In this document: piece after piece, positions 1 through 7,033 of the stretch
Layout of the letters: every line of letters starts with the position of its first letter
How positions within the stretch are numbered: position 1 is the stretch's first letter
NCBI GenBank assembly: GCA_029945985.1
Contig: JAQSDP010000432.1
Location: forward strand, 1-15,881
Reading direction: 5' to 3'
DNA from: a bacterium
GTDB lineage: Bacteria > Acidobacteriota > Blastocatellia > Pyrinomonadales > Pyrinomonadaceae
Length of the DNA: 15,881 nt
Translations under genes and position numbers: made by a program
Notes under the pieces: model-generated
What the model saw: only the letters and a program-made list of their open reading frames with translations
Databases searched by the model: none
What the model was told of the DNA's origin: nothing

Positions 1-1136
1 AGCTTGTGAAGGGCGGGCATGAGATGTCGCTGTTGACGTTTGAGCCGGGTGAGGCGGACGAACTGGCGGTGCGGGATTCGTTGGCGGCAGATGGGATCGA
101 GTGGCACTGGCTGCGGTACCACATGAGGCCCTCGGTGCCGGCGACGCTGTTCGATATTGCGAATGCTGTCCGCTTCATCCAAAAGCTGATGAAGAAGCGG
201 CGGTTCGATATTCTCCACGCACGCTCGCACGTGCCGATGATGATGGCGGCGCTAGCCCGTAATTCAAGCTCGCACAAGCCGAAACTGCTCTTCGATATTC
301 GGGGGTTTATGCCCGAGGAGTACGTTGATGCCGGCGTCTGGCCCGACGGCGGTGCGATCTATCGAAATGTAAAACGTGCGGAAAGCTGGCTCATGAAGCA
401 AGCCGATGGGTTTGTAGTTCTAACGGAAAGGGCCCGCGAAATACTCGCCGATCAGATCGGAAAGCGGCCGGTCGAGGTGATCCCCTGCTGTGTCGATCTC
501 AAGCGTTTTGAAACAGCGAATGAAGATTCAAGACGAGATATTCGCGCTAAGTTAGGGATCGGAGACCGTTACGCCATCGCGTATGTCGGAGCTTTCGGGG
601 GCTGGTATCTTACTTTAGAAACCGCGGATTTTCTCGCTGCCGCAAAGAAGAAATATCCTGACCTGTTTACACTGATCCTCACGCAAAGCGATCCGGAAGT
701 TATTCGGTCGCTCCTGCGAGAACGTGGATTTGGCGAGAATGATTTTTTTGTTGGGCGAGTAGCGTCGGCAGAAATTCCTAAATACCTTAGTGCTGCTGAC
801 ACGGCTCTCTCGTTTATCAAGAACTGTTATTCCAAGCAGGCTTCGTCACCAACAAAAAATGCGGAGTATCTCGCATGCGGCCTTCCGATCATTGCGAATA
901 CCGGGATCGGAGATACTGATCGTCAGATCAGTGAAGATGGATCCGGGATCTTGATACACGATCTAACGGACAGTGGATATAAGAACGCCGTCGAGGCGAT
1001 CTCGTCGTTCGGATCTGATACCCCGGAAATATGCAAAGCCGCAGCACGGACACGGTTCGATCTGGTCGACGTAGGGGGCGTCCGTTATCGTCGGATGTAT
1101 GATTCGCTCGCTTCCGAGGGTGCGGTGTCCCGATGA
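1..1136 (+). CDS. GT4-family glycosyltransferase, 5'-truncated by window edge
   Basis: Cytoplasmic glycosyltransferase of the GT-B fold (GT4), expected to transfer a sugar from a nucleotide sugar onto the growing lipid-linked repeat unit. The reading frame is open to the left edge: the codons before the GTG at position 6 read in frame, and 'LVKGGHEMSLLTFE' matches the end of the first beta-alpha unit of GT4 enzymes. That GTG is therefore an internal valine, and perhaps 20-30 N-terminal residues are missing. Supporting features are the 'DILHARSH' segment, 'LLFDIRG', the interdomain 'VEVIPCCVDLKRFE' strand and the C-terminal donor-site segment 'PTKNAEYLACGLPIIAN'. Only the second glutamate of the usual EX7E motif is evident. 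The stop overlaps the next gene's start by 4 nt (ATGA). The sugar and linkage cannot be told from sequence. Confidence 0.9.
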   Translation, partial: LVKGGHEMSLLTFEPGEADELAVRDSLAADGIEWHWLRYHMRPSVPATLFDIANAVRFIQKLMKKRRFDILHARSHVPMMMAALARNSSSHKPKLLFDIRGFMPEEYVDAGVWPDGGAIYRNVKRAESWLMKQADGFVVLTERAREILADQIGKRPVEVIPCCVDLKRFETANEDSRRDIRAKLGIGDRYAIAYVGAFGGWYLTLETADFLAAAKKKYPDLFTLILTQSDPEVIRSLLRERGFGENDFFVGRVASAEIPKYLSAADTALSFIKNCYSKQASSPTKNAEYLACGLPIIANTGIGDTDRQISEDGSGILIHDLTDSGYKNAVEAISSFGSDTPEICKAAARTRFDLVDVGGVRYRRMYDSLASEGAVSR

Positions 1137-2230
1137 AGGTCCTGGCGCTTAGTTCCTATCCCATCGAAGCGGCGGCCACGCGGTTTCGCGTTGGTCAATA
1201 TGTCGGGCCGCTAGCTGAGCAGGGTGTCGAGATAGATGTGAGGCCCTTTCTCTCGAGGAAGCAGTTTCGATCGCTTTACAGCGGGAGTGGCGTTGTCGGG
1301 AAAGTGGCGGGAACGGCTGCGTCGATAGCGCGAAGGACCAAGGAACTCGCATCGGCATCGCGATACGACCTCCTCTTTGTTCAAAGAGAAGCGATGCCGT
1401 TTGGGCCGGGAATGTTTGAGCGACTTTTTCAGTCGATTGGGCGGATGCCGATGGTGTTGGATCTGGACGATGCGACGTACGTTAGGTATGTCAGCCCGAC
1501 CTACGGGAAGTTGGGAAGCGCTTTGAAGTTCTTTGGGAAGACCGACAAGCTGATCGACCGGTCCGCGGTGGTGATTTGCGGTAATCGCTATGTAGCGGAG
1601 TACGTCGAAGGTCGCGGAAAAAGATCGGTCGTTATTCCGACCATCGTCGACACGGACGTCTTCTGCCCGATTGAAAAGGACCACAAGGTTCCGGTGATAG
1701 GCTGGATAGGCACACATTCAACTTTCCAATTCCTTGAACCGCTCTTCCCGGTATTCACAAAACTTAGGGCAAAACACCAATTTCGGCTCCGGATCGTCGG
1801 CTCTGGAAGGCATGTCGTGGAAGTTCCCGGCGTCGACGTGGAGGTTGTCGATTGGTCGCTTAAGCGCGAAGTTTCGGACTTTCAGTCGCTTGATATTGGG
1901 CTTTATCCCCTAGATACCCGTGGGTCTTTGGATCCGGCTTGGCTTGCGGGAAAATCTGGCTTTAAGGCGATCCAATATCTCGCGGTTGGCATTCCATTTG
2001 TTATGTCGCCGATCGGCGTTTGCGCCGACATAGGCGAGGCGAGCACGACCCACTTCAATGCAGCGTCAGACGAAGATTGGTATAATTCCCTTGATAAACT
2101 ATTGACCGACAAGAATTTGAGGTCTGCGATGGGAGCCGCCGGACGGGCACATTCGGTCGCGATGTATGATCTTGAGAAATATGCGGCGATTTTGGCCGAT
2201 ACTTTAAGAGCCGCGAGGAAAGACCGCTAA
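1133..2230 (+). CDS. GT4-family glycosyltransferase
   Basis: A 365-residue GT-B glycosyltransferase, probably soluble or peripheral at the inner face of the inner membrane, acting on the lipid-linked oligosaccharide. It opens with 'MKVLALSSYP' and the 'ATRFRVGQY' acceptor-domain segment common in polysaccharide-locus GTs. It has 'MVLDLDDATY' near residue 105, the linker 'VVIPTIVDTDVF', and the C-domain start 'VPVIGWIGTHSTFQFL'. The donor-binding segment at residues 274-286 (KSGFKAIQYLAVG) has Gln281 where most GT4 enzymes have the second Glu of EX7E, and no Glu eight residues earlier. From memory, similar variants recur in this subfamily, so it is probably not inactivated. The ATG overlaps the previous stop (ATGA), and its own TAA shares one base with the next ATG. 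Donor and acceptor are unknown. Confidence 0.9.
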   Translation: MKVLALSSYPIEAAATRFRVGQYVGPLAEQGVEIDVRPFLSRKQFRSLYSGSGVVGKVAGTAASIARRTKELASASRYDLLFVQREAMPFGPGMFERLFQSIGRMPMVLDLDDATYVRYVSPTYGKLGSALKFFGKTDKLIDRSAVVICGNRYVAEYVEGRGKRSVVIPTIVDTDVFCPIEKDHKVPVIGWIGTHSTFQFLEPLFPVFTKLRAKHQFRLRIVGSGRHVVEVPGVDVEVVDWSLKREVSDFQSLDIGLYPLDTRGSLDPAWLAGKSGFKAIQYLAVGIPFVMSPIGVCADIGEASTTHFNAASDEDWYNSLDKLLTDKNLRSAMGAAGRAHSVAMYDLEKYAAILADTLRAARKDR

Positions 2231-2949
2231 TGTTGAGACGGATCAGACTTATAGCACTCGCCGCGACGGCGGTGTTGCCGTCGCCGCTAGCGGTCGTTGT
2301 GTTGCGGTGGGTCTTTGGCTACAAGATCGGTAAACGTGTTCGGATCGGGTTTTCGGTTGTAGATGCGGCGGAGTGTGAGATTGGGGACGATGTTTCGATC
2401 GGCCACTTGAACATTGTTACGGGCGTTGGAAAGCTTTCGATCGGGGAGCATTCGCGGATCGGCGCTCTGAATATTTTTCGGGGCGGTGATGCGATCAGGA
2501 TCGGGCGATACTGCGACATACTTCGGTTGAACGAGATCAACTCGATTCCCGAACCGGATGTGGTCAACGATATCGATCCGAGATTTTTGATGGGTGACGG
2601 TTCGATGATCGGAGCCTCGCACAAGATCGACTTTACTGACCGTGTCGAGTTTGGAAAATGCGTGATCCTTGGTGGAAGAAATTCGTCAATTTGGACGCAT
2701 AACCGGCAGATGACTAAGCCCGTGGTTGTTGGCGAACGGACATACCTTGGATCGGAAATAAGAATCGCTCCGGGAAGTGAGATTGCGTCGCGATGCATCG
2801 TGGGAATGGGGGCGGTAATCAGCGGGCGGTTTGATTCGGAATATAAGCTGATCGGCGGGGTGCCGGCAAAAGAGATCAAAGACCTCGACGAGGATGGCCG
2901 ATTCCTGACCGAGAGAAAGACGCGGAACGATCTGCCTGACGACATTTAA
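2230..2949 (+). CDS. Left-handed beta-helix (hexapeptide-repeat) acyltransferase
   Basis: A 239-residue member of the LbH acyltransferase superfamily. These usually move an acetyl group (or another acyl group) from acyl-CoA to a sugar hydroxyl or amine. Residues about 8-28 are hydrophobic and may attach it to the membrane. From residue about 33 the imperfect hexapeptide rhythm begins (KIGKRVRIG, CEIGDDVSIG, LSIGEHSRIG, IRIGRYCDIL) and resumes in 'VVVGERTYLGSEIRIAPG'. The C-terminal coil ends with 'GGVPAKEIKDL', a typical closing motif. 'SIWTHNRQ' around His157 resembles the catalytic-histidine segment of this fold. An AGGA ribosome-binding site about 10 nt before the ATG, and the TAATG junctions at both ends, support the start. 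The likely role is O- or N-acetylation of a repeat-unit sugar; the acyl group is an inference. Confidence 0.88.
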   Translation: MLRRIRLIALAATAVLPSPLAVVVLRWVFGYKIGKRVRIGFSVVDAAECEIGDDVSIGHLNIVTGVGKLSIGEHSRIGALNIFRGGDAIRIGRYCDILRLNEINSIPEPDVVNDIDPRFLMGDGSMIGASHKIDFTDRVEFGKCVILGGRNSSIWTHNRQMTKPVVVGERTYLGSEIRIAPGSEIASRCIVGMGAVISGRFDSEYKLIGGVPAKEIKDLDEDGRFLTERKTRNDLPDDI

Positions 2950-4316
2950 TGCGGAGTACCTACGTAGCTTGGGGCCTGATTATCGCAATCGCTTTTGGTG
3001 CGATAGCTATTCTTGTGCCCGAAGGCATTGGTGCCGCAATAATGCTGGTCACCTTGTCTCTGATCCTTCTTCCGATTCTTCGCAATTATTCTTCTGATCC
3101 GGATCTGATCACAAAGATATTCTTCGCCGGTCTTGCTCTTCGCCTACTTTTCGGACTGACGGTATACGCGAATGGCTGGTTCGACTTTTTCGGCGGTGAT
3201 GCCTTGACCTACGATTGGCGCGGGGCGTTGATCGTAGACTATTGGCGGGGATTGGTGCCGTCAAACTCACCGGAACTGATTCGTACCATGTCGACGAATG
3301 GTCCGGGTTGGGGGATGCACTATCTGGTTGCTGGTATCTACGCCGTATTCGGCCGTAATTTCCTGGCCGCGCAAACATTTGTAGTCGTCTTCGGCGCGGC
3401 GACCGCCCCCTTGGTACATATATGCACTGAGAAGGTCTTTCAGAATCAACGCGTAGCAAGATTTGCTGCGATCAGTATCGCCGTGTTTCCAGCCTTTGTT
3501 ATTTGGTCGGGCCAATTATTGAAGGACGGATTGATCATCTTTCTCCTTGTCCTTGCAATGACGATGGTGCTGAAGCTTCAGGAAAAGTTCAGCTATGGTG
3601 CAGTGGTCCTCTTGATCTTGTCGCTCTTTGGGATAATTTCGCTACGCTTTTACATCTTCTATATGGTCGCGGTTGCGGTCGCCGGAAGTTTTGTTTTAGG
3701 CGTTTCAAACAGTCCGGCGTCGCTCTTCCGGCGGGCTATTGTCCTGGTCATTATGGGCGTGGGTCTAACGTACCTCGGTGTTGTTCAGACTGCGACAATG
3801 GACTTTGAAAGGTTCGGCGATCTCGAACGGCTTCAGAGAAGCCGGCTGGATCAGGCTGTTTCAGCCGATTCGGGTTTCGCTGAGGATATCGACGTATCCA
3901 CAACTCGTGGGGCGGTCACAGCCATACCGATAGGATTCGTGTACCTGATCTTCGCTCCGTTCCCCTGGGATGTTCGGAGTTTCCGACAAACAATCACGCT
4001 ACCTGAAGTCTTCATTTGGTGGGCGATGATCCCGTTCCTGGTGGGCGGCGCCTGGTATACCATTCGGCACCGCCTTCGGAAGGCGTTCCCGATCCTTCTT
4101 TTCTCGGGGTTGCTAACGCTTGCATATTCGATCTTTCAGAGTAACGTCGGAACGGCATATCGCCAGCGGACGCAGATCCAGGTCTTCTTCTTTATGTTCA
4201 TCGCTGTTGGATGGGTCTTGTTGAAAGAGCGGCGAGAAGATAGAAAGCTTCTTTTGGATGCGAAGCGGAAGCAACTCCGTCATATTGTCAGGCCTGAAGT
4301 GCAGGGGCAAAGCTAA
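2949..4316 (+). CDS. Polytopic membrane protein, GT-C-like (GT39/ArnT-like) glycosyltransferase or polymerase
   Basis: A 455-residue integral membrane protein with about ten hydrophobic segments. Near residues 60-100 it has 'LALRLLFGL' followed by a loop with 'FGGDALTYDWRG'. An acidic residue in the first periplasmic loop is the hallmark of GT-C enzymes, which use polyprenyl-phosphate sugars at the outer face of the inner membrane. The following 'HYLVAGIYAVFGRNFLAAQ' and 'IWSGQLLKDGLIIFLL' resemble GT39/PMT_2 helices. A hydrophilic loop at about residues 278-320 precedes more helices, and a basic cytoplasmic tail closes the protein. Its start overlaps the previous stop (TAATG) and its stop abuts the next ATG. 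It could transfer a sugar from a lipid carrier (ArnT-like) or act as a Wzy-type polymerase. Sequence alone does not decide. Confidence 0.7.
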   Translation: MRSTYVAWGLIIAIAFGAIAILVPEGIGAAIMLVTLSLILLPILRNYSSDPDLITKIFFAGLALRLLFGLTVYANGWFDFFGGDALTYDWRGALIVDYWRGLVPSNSPELIRTMSTNGPGWGMHYLVAGIYAVFGRNFLAAQTFVVVFGAATAPLVHICTEKVFQNQRVARFAAISIAVFPAFVIWSGQLLKDGLIIFLLVLAMTMVLKLQEKFSYGAVVLLILSLFGIISLRFYIFYMVAVAVAGSFVLGVSNSPASLFRRAIVLVIMGVGLTYLGVVQTATMDFERFGDLERLQRSRLDQAVSADSGFAEDIDVSTTRGAVTAIPIGFVYLIFAPFPWDVRSFRQTITLPEVFIWWAMIPFLVGGAWYTIRHRLRKAFPILLFSGLLTLAYSIFQSNVGTAYRQRTQIQVFFFMFIAVGWVLLKERREDRKLLLDAKRKQLRHIVRPEVQGQS

Positions 4317-6200
4317 ATGTGCGGAATTACCGGATTTGTAGTTAAAAATGGTTTGCGGCCGGAGCGTGGGGTTCTGGAGGCGATGAATCAGGCGATCTTT
4401 CATCGGGGGCCCGATGAGGATGGTTTTTTTATTGATGATCATGCCGCGCTGGCAATGCGGCGATTAGCGATCATCGATCTTGCCAGCGGGCAGCAACCGA
4501 TCTGGAACGCGGACAGGACGAAGTGCATTTTCTTCAACGGCGAGATCTACAACTATCGAGAGCTCAGAGAAGGCCTCGATGAGCGAGGGCACAAGTTCTA
4601 CACCAATTCTGATACTGAGGCAATCGTTCATCTGTACGACGAGTTTGGCGTCGATTGCGTACTGCATCTCCGCGGAATGTTCGCGATTGCGATCTGGGAT
4701 ACGCTCGAGCAGTCATTGTTTTTGGCCCGAGACCGTGTCGGCAAGAAACCACTTCTTTACTCGCATCAACCTAATGGAGACCTGATCTTTGGATCCGAAT
4801 TTCAAGCACTGCTCAAGCATCCGTCCGTTTCACGTGACGTAGATCCCGAGGCTATCGATGCGTTTCTGTCATATCTTTGCGTTCCTGCTCCCCTGACGGC
4901 TTTCAAGGCGATTAGGAAGCTCGAACCGGGACACTGGCTAATTTGGAAGGGCGGAGCAATAGAAACCCAACGTTATTGGCTTCCAGATTTCTCGACCAAG
5001 ATCAAGATCTCAGAAGAGGATGCGATACAAGAAACAACTCGGCTTTTAAGGGAATCCACGCGGCTCCGAATGATCTCTGAGGTGCCACTGGGGGCGTTCT
5101 TGTCGGGAGGGGTCGATTCATCAACCGTGGTGGCGCTGATGGCGCAAGAATCATCGACACCTGTGAAGACCTTCTCGATTGGTTTCGAAGAACAAGACTA
5201 TAGCGAACTCAAATACGCAAAACGCGTAGCCGAGCATGTCGGAGCGGAGTACAACGAGTTTATTGTGAGGCCGAAAGCCTTAGAGATCCTGCCCACATTG
5301 GTTCGCCATTATGGTGAACCGTATGCCGATCCATCGGCAATACCGACGTTTTACGTTTCGCGCGAGACACGAAAACATGTCACTGTTGCCCTGAACGGCG
5401 ACGGCGGGGATGAGAGCTTTGTCGGCTACGAACGTCACGTTGCCATGAGATACGCGGAGCTATACCGGAGATTGCCCGCGGTCCTTCGTTTGAGCTTGAT
5501 CGAACCCGGGCTAAGCCTATTGCCGGCGTCAACGGATTTTCGAAATCGACTGACTCGTTTTCAACGATTTCTGGCCGCGGCTTCACAAGAGCGTGCTGAT
5601 CGTTACTTCCGTTGGCTAAGTACGTTCAGTCCCGAGGAAAAGGCCGTTAGCTACACTCCCGAGTTTTCGGAAATGACCCGATCCTTTAAGCCGGTTGACT
5701 TCCTGGAACCGTACTTCGCGCGATTGAATGGTAAAGGAATAGTCGACGCGACGTTGCTCGCCGACCTGATGACATATCTCCCCAACGACCTTCTTGTAAA
5801 AGTAGATATTGCGAGTATGGCAAACTCTCTGGAAGCTAGGTCGCCTTTTCTTGACCACAAAGTCATTGAGTTTGCAGCAAGTCTTCCGGAAAACCTGAAG
5901 CAAAGTGGAAGGGACCCGAAGTCTCTACTTAAGAAGGTCGCAGAACGACTAGTTCCAAAAGACGTTATCTACCGACAGAAGATGGGATTTGCGATGCCCA
6001 TCAGATACTGGCTGGGCTCCGAACTGAAAGAGTTCACTCGAGAAACGCTTCTCTCTTTAAGGTTCAACCAGCGGGGTTTCATAAGTGCGGACTCCGTCGA
6101 ACGTCTGATTCAGGAGCAAGAGGCAGGTACACGGGATAATTCGTGGAAGATCTGGACGCTCTTGATGCTTGAGCTATGGTTTCGGGAGTTTATCGATTGA
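4317..6200 (+). CDS. asnB: Asparagine synthase (glutamine-hydrolysing)-type amidotransferase
   Basis: A 627-residue AsnB-family enzyme with both domains intact. Residues 1 to about 200 form a class II glutamine amidotransferase domain: the start is MCGITG, so Cys2 becomes the N-terminal nucleophile, and 'HRGPDEDG' and 'FNGEIYNY' are the usual glutamine-site motifs. The synthetase domain follows, with the PP-loop SGGVDSS at residues 263-269, 'GDGGDE' at 361-366 and 'DIASMANSLEARSPFLDH'. It would use ATP and glutamine to amidate a carboxylate. The start abuts the previous stop, with AGGGG about 9 nt upstream. In sugar loci, relatives are proposed to amidate uronic-acid carboxyls, and the length is close to the amidotransferase found with exosortase-A loci. 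Ordinary asparagine synthesis remains possible; its position inside a coupled polysaccharide operon argues for a sugar substrate. Confidence 0.92.
   Translation: MCGITGFVVKNGLRPERGVLEAMNQAIFHRGPDEDGFFIDDHAALAMRRLAIIDLASGQQPIWNADRTKCIFFNGEIYNYRELREGLDERGHKFYTNSDTEAIVHLYDEFGVDCVLHLRGMFAIAIWDTLEQSLFLARDRVGKKPLLYSHQPNGDLIFGSEFQALLKHPSVSRDVDPEAIDAFLSYLCVPAPLTAFKAIRKLEPGHWLIWKGGAIETQRYWLPDFSTKIKISEEDAIQETTRLLRESTRLRMISEVPLGAFLSGGVDSSTVVALMAQESSTPVKTFSIGFEEQDYSELKYAKRVAEHVGAEYNEFIVRPKALEILPTLVRHYGEPYADPSAIPTFYVSRETRKHVTVALNGDGGDESFVGYERHVAMRYAELYRRLPAVLRLSLIEPGLSLLPASTDFRNRLTRFQRFLAAASQERADRYFRWLSTFSPEEKAVSYTPEFSEMTRSFKPVDFLEPYFARLNGKGIVDATLLADLMTYLPNDLLVKVDIASMANSLEARSPFLDHKVIEFAASLPENLKQSGRDPKSLLKKVAERLVPKDVIYRQKMGFAMPIRYWLGSELKEFTRETLLSLRFNQRGFISADSVERLIQEQEAGTRDNSWKIWTLLMLELWFREFID
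6184..6188 (+). promoter_or_regulatory. Shine-Dalgarno GGGAG for the formyltransferase
   Basis: GGGAG lies inside the end of the asnB-type gene, 11 nt before the ATG at 6200. That ATG shares its A with the TGA stop of the amidotransferase. This placement favours 6200 over the upstream in-frame ATG at 6176, which has no purine-rich site before it. Confidence 0.6.
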
Positions 6201-7033
6201 TGCGGGTGTTATTATTGACCAACGGCCAGGCAAACCAAAAAGCTTTGGCGAGCCGTATTCAGAAAGTCGCTACGCTTTCCGGGATCATCGTGTCGAACAA
6301 TATTCCAAAACGTAGGCCCGCGTTTTGGAAGACCCTTCGGCTGCGGGCAAATGCGCTGGCAAGCCGGTCGGTCGGTCGGCCACTACTGAATGCCTGGTTG
6401 GGAATGCTCGACTACTATCAGTCCGCATATCCAGATTTCCCGATTGGGCCGATCCAGGTATCAAATGTCAACGATGATGCGACCATGAATGCGATTGATT
6501 GCGAGAAGCCGGATTTGGTGGTGGTCTCAGGGACAAACCTGGTCGGCAAACGCGTCATTGAAGCCTCAATGCGTAGCGGCAGAATAATTAACCTCCATAC
6601 CGGAATATCTCCGTATGTTCGTGGTGGGCCTAACTGCACGAACTGGTGTCTATCGAAAGGCTGGTTTGATCTTATTGGCAATACGATTATGTGGCTCGAC
6701 CTTGGTATCGACACCGGGAACATAATTGCAACGGAACAGACTCCGTTGGACGGCAGCGAAACACTAGAGCTGCTTCACACAAAGGTGATGGACCATGCTC
6801 ATTCGTTGTACGTAAGGGTGATAGAACGGATTGGAGAGGGGAGCCCCGTCAGATCTGTGCGACAGAGCAACATTGGAGTTGGCACTCATTTCAACTCCGT
6901 TGACTGGTCGCTACCCGACATTCGCCGGGCAGTCAACAACTTTCAGTCGGATTACAGCAAGTTTTTCAACGATCAGACAAACAAGCTGAACCACGAGATC
7001 AGATACACCCTGGTTCCGCTCGAGCATGCTTAA
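6200..7033 (+). CDS. Formyltransferase family protein (probable sugar N-formyltransferase)
   Basis: A 277-residue protein of the 10-formyltetrahydrofolate-dependent formyltransferase fold (Formyl_trans_N). The catalytic Asn-His-Asp triad of the family is visible as Asn131 and His133 (in INLHTGISPYVRGG) and Asp171 (in LGIDTGNIIATEQ). The expected chemistry is transfer of a formyl group to an amine, most likely a nucleotide- or lipid-linked amino sugar given the locus. Unlike ArnA it has no C-terminal decarboxylase domain; about 80 residues follow the core. I start it at the ATG sharing one base with the preceding TGA, because the product then begins 'MRVLLLTNGQ', a typical first beta strand, and a GGGAG site is well placed. 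An ATG at 6176 would add eight unlikely residues. Its 3' end overlaps the deacetylase gene by 8 nt. The substrate is unknown. Confidence 0.88.
   Translation: MRVLLLTNGQANQKALASRIQKVATLSGIIVSNNIPKRRPAFWKTLRLRANALASRSVGRPLLNAWLGMLDYYQSAYPDFPIGPIQVSNVNDDATMNAIDCEKPDLVVVSGTNLVGKRVIEASMRSGRIINLHTGISPYVRGGPNCTNWCLSKGWFDLIGNTIMWLDLGIDTGNIIATEQTPLDGSETLELLHTKVMDHAHSLYVRVIERIGEGSPVRSVRQSNIGVGTHFNSVDWSLPDIRRAVNNFQSDYSKFFNDQTNKLNHEIRYTLVPLEHA

Noticed and set aside
1211..1717. 168-codon open frame on the minus strand opposite the second GT4
   Set aside because: No domain or motif, and fully contained opposite a well-supported glycosyltransferase; treated as an antisense shadow.
2319..2945. 208-codon open frame on the minus strand opposite the LbH acyltransferase
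   Set aside because: Its Ser/Pro/Ile-rich product mirrors the hexapeptide-repeat periodicity of the real gene, which explains the long open frame.
6176..6199. Longer start for the formyltransferase at ATG 6176
   Set aside because: It would add MVSGVYRL over the amidotransferase's end without a ribosome-binding site. ATG 6200 has a GGGAG site and a one-base stop/start overlap.
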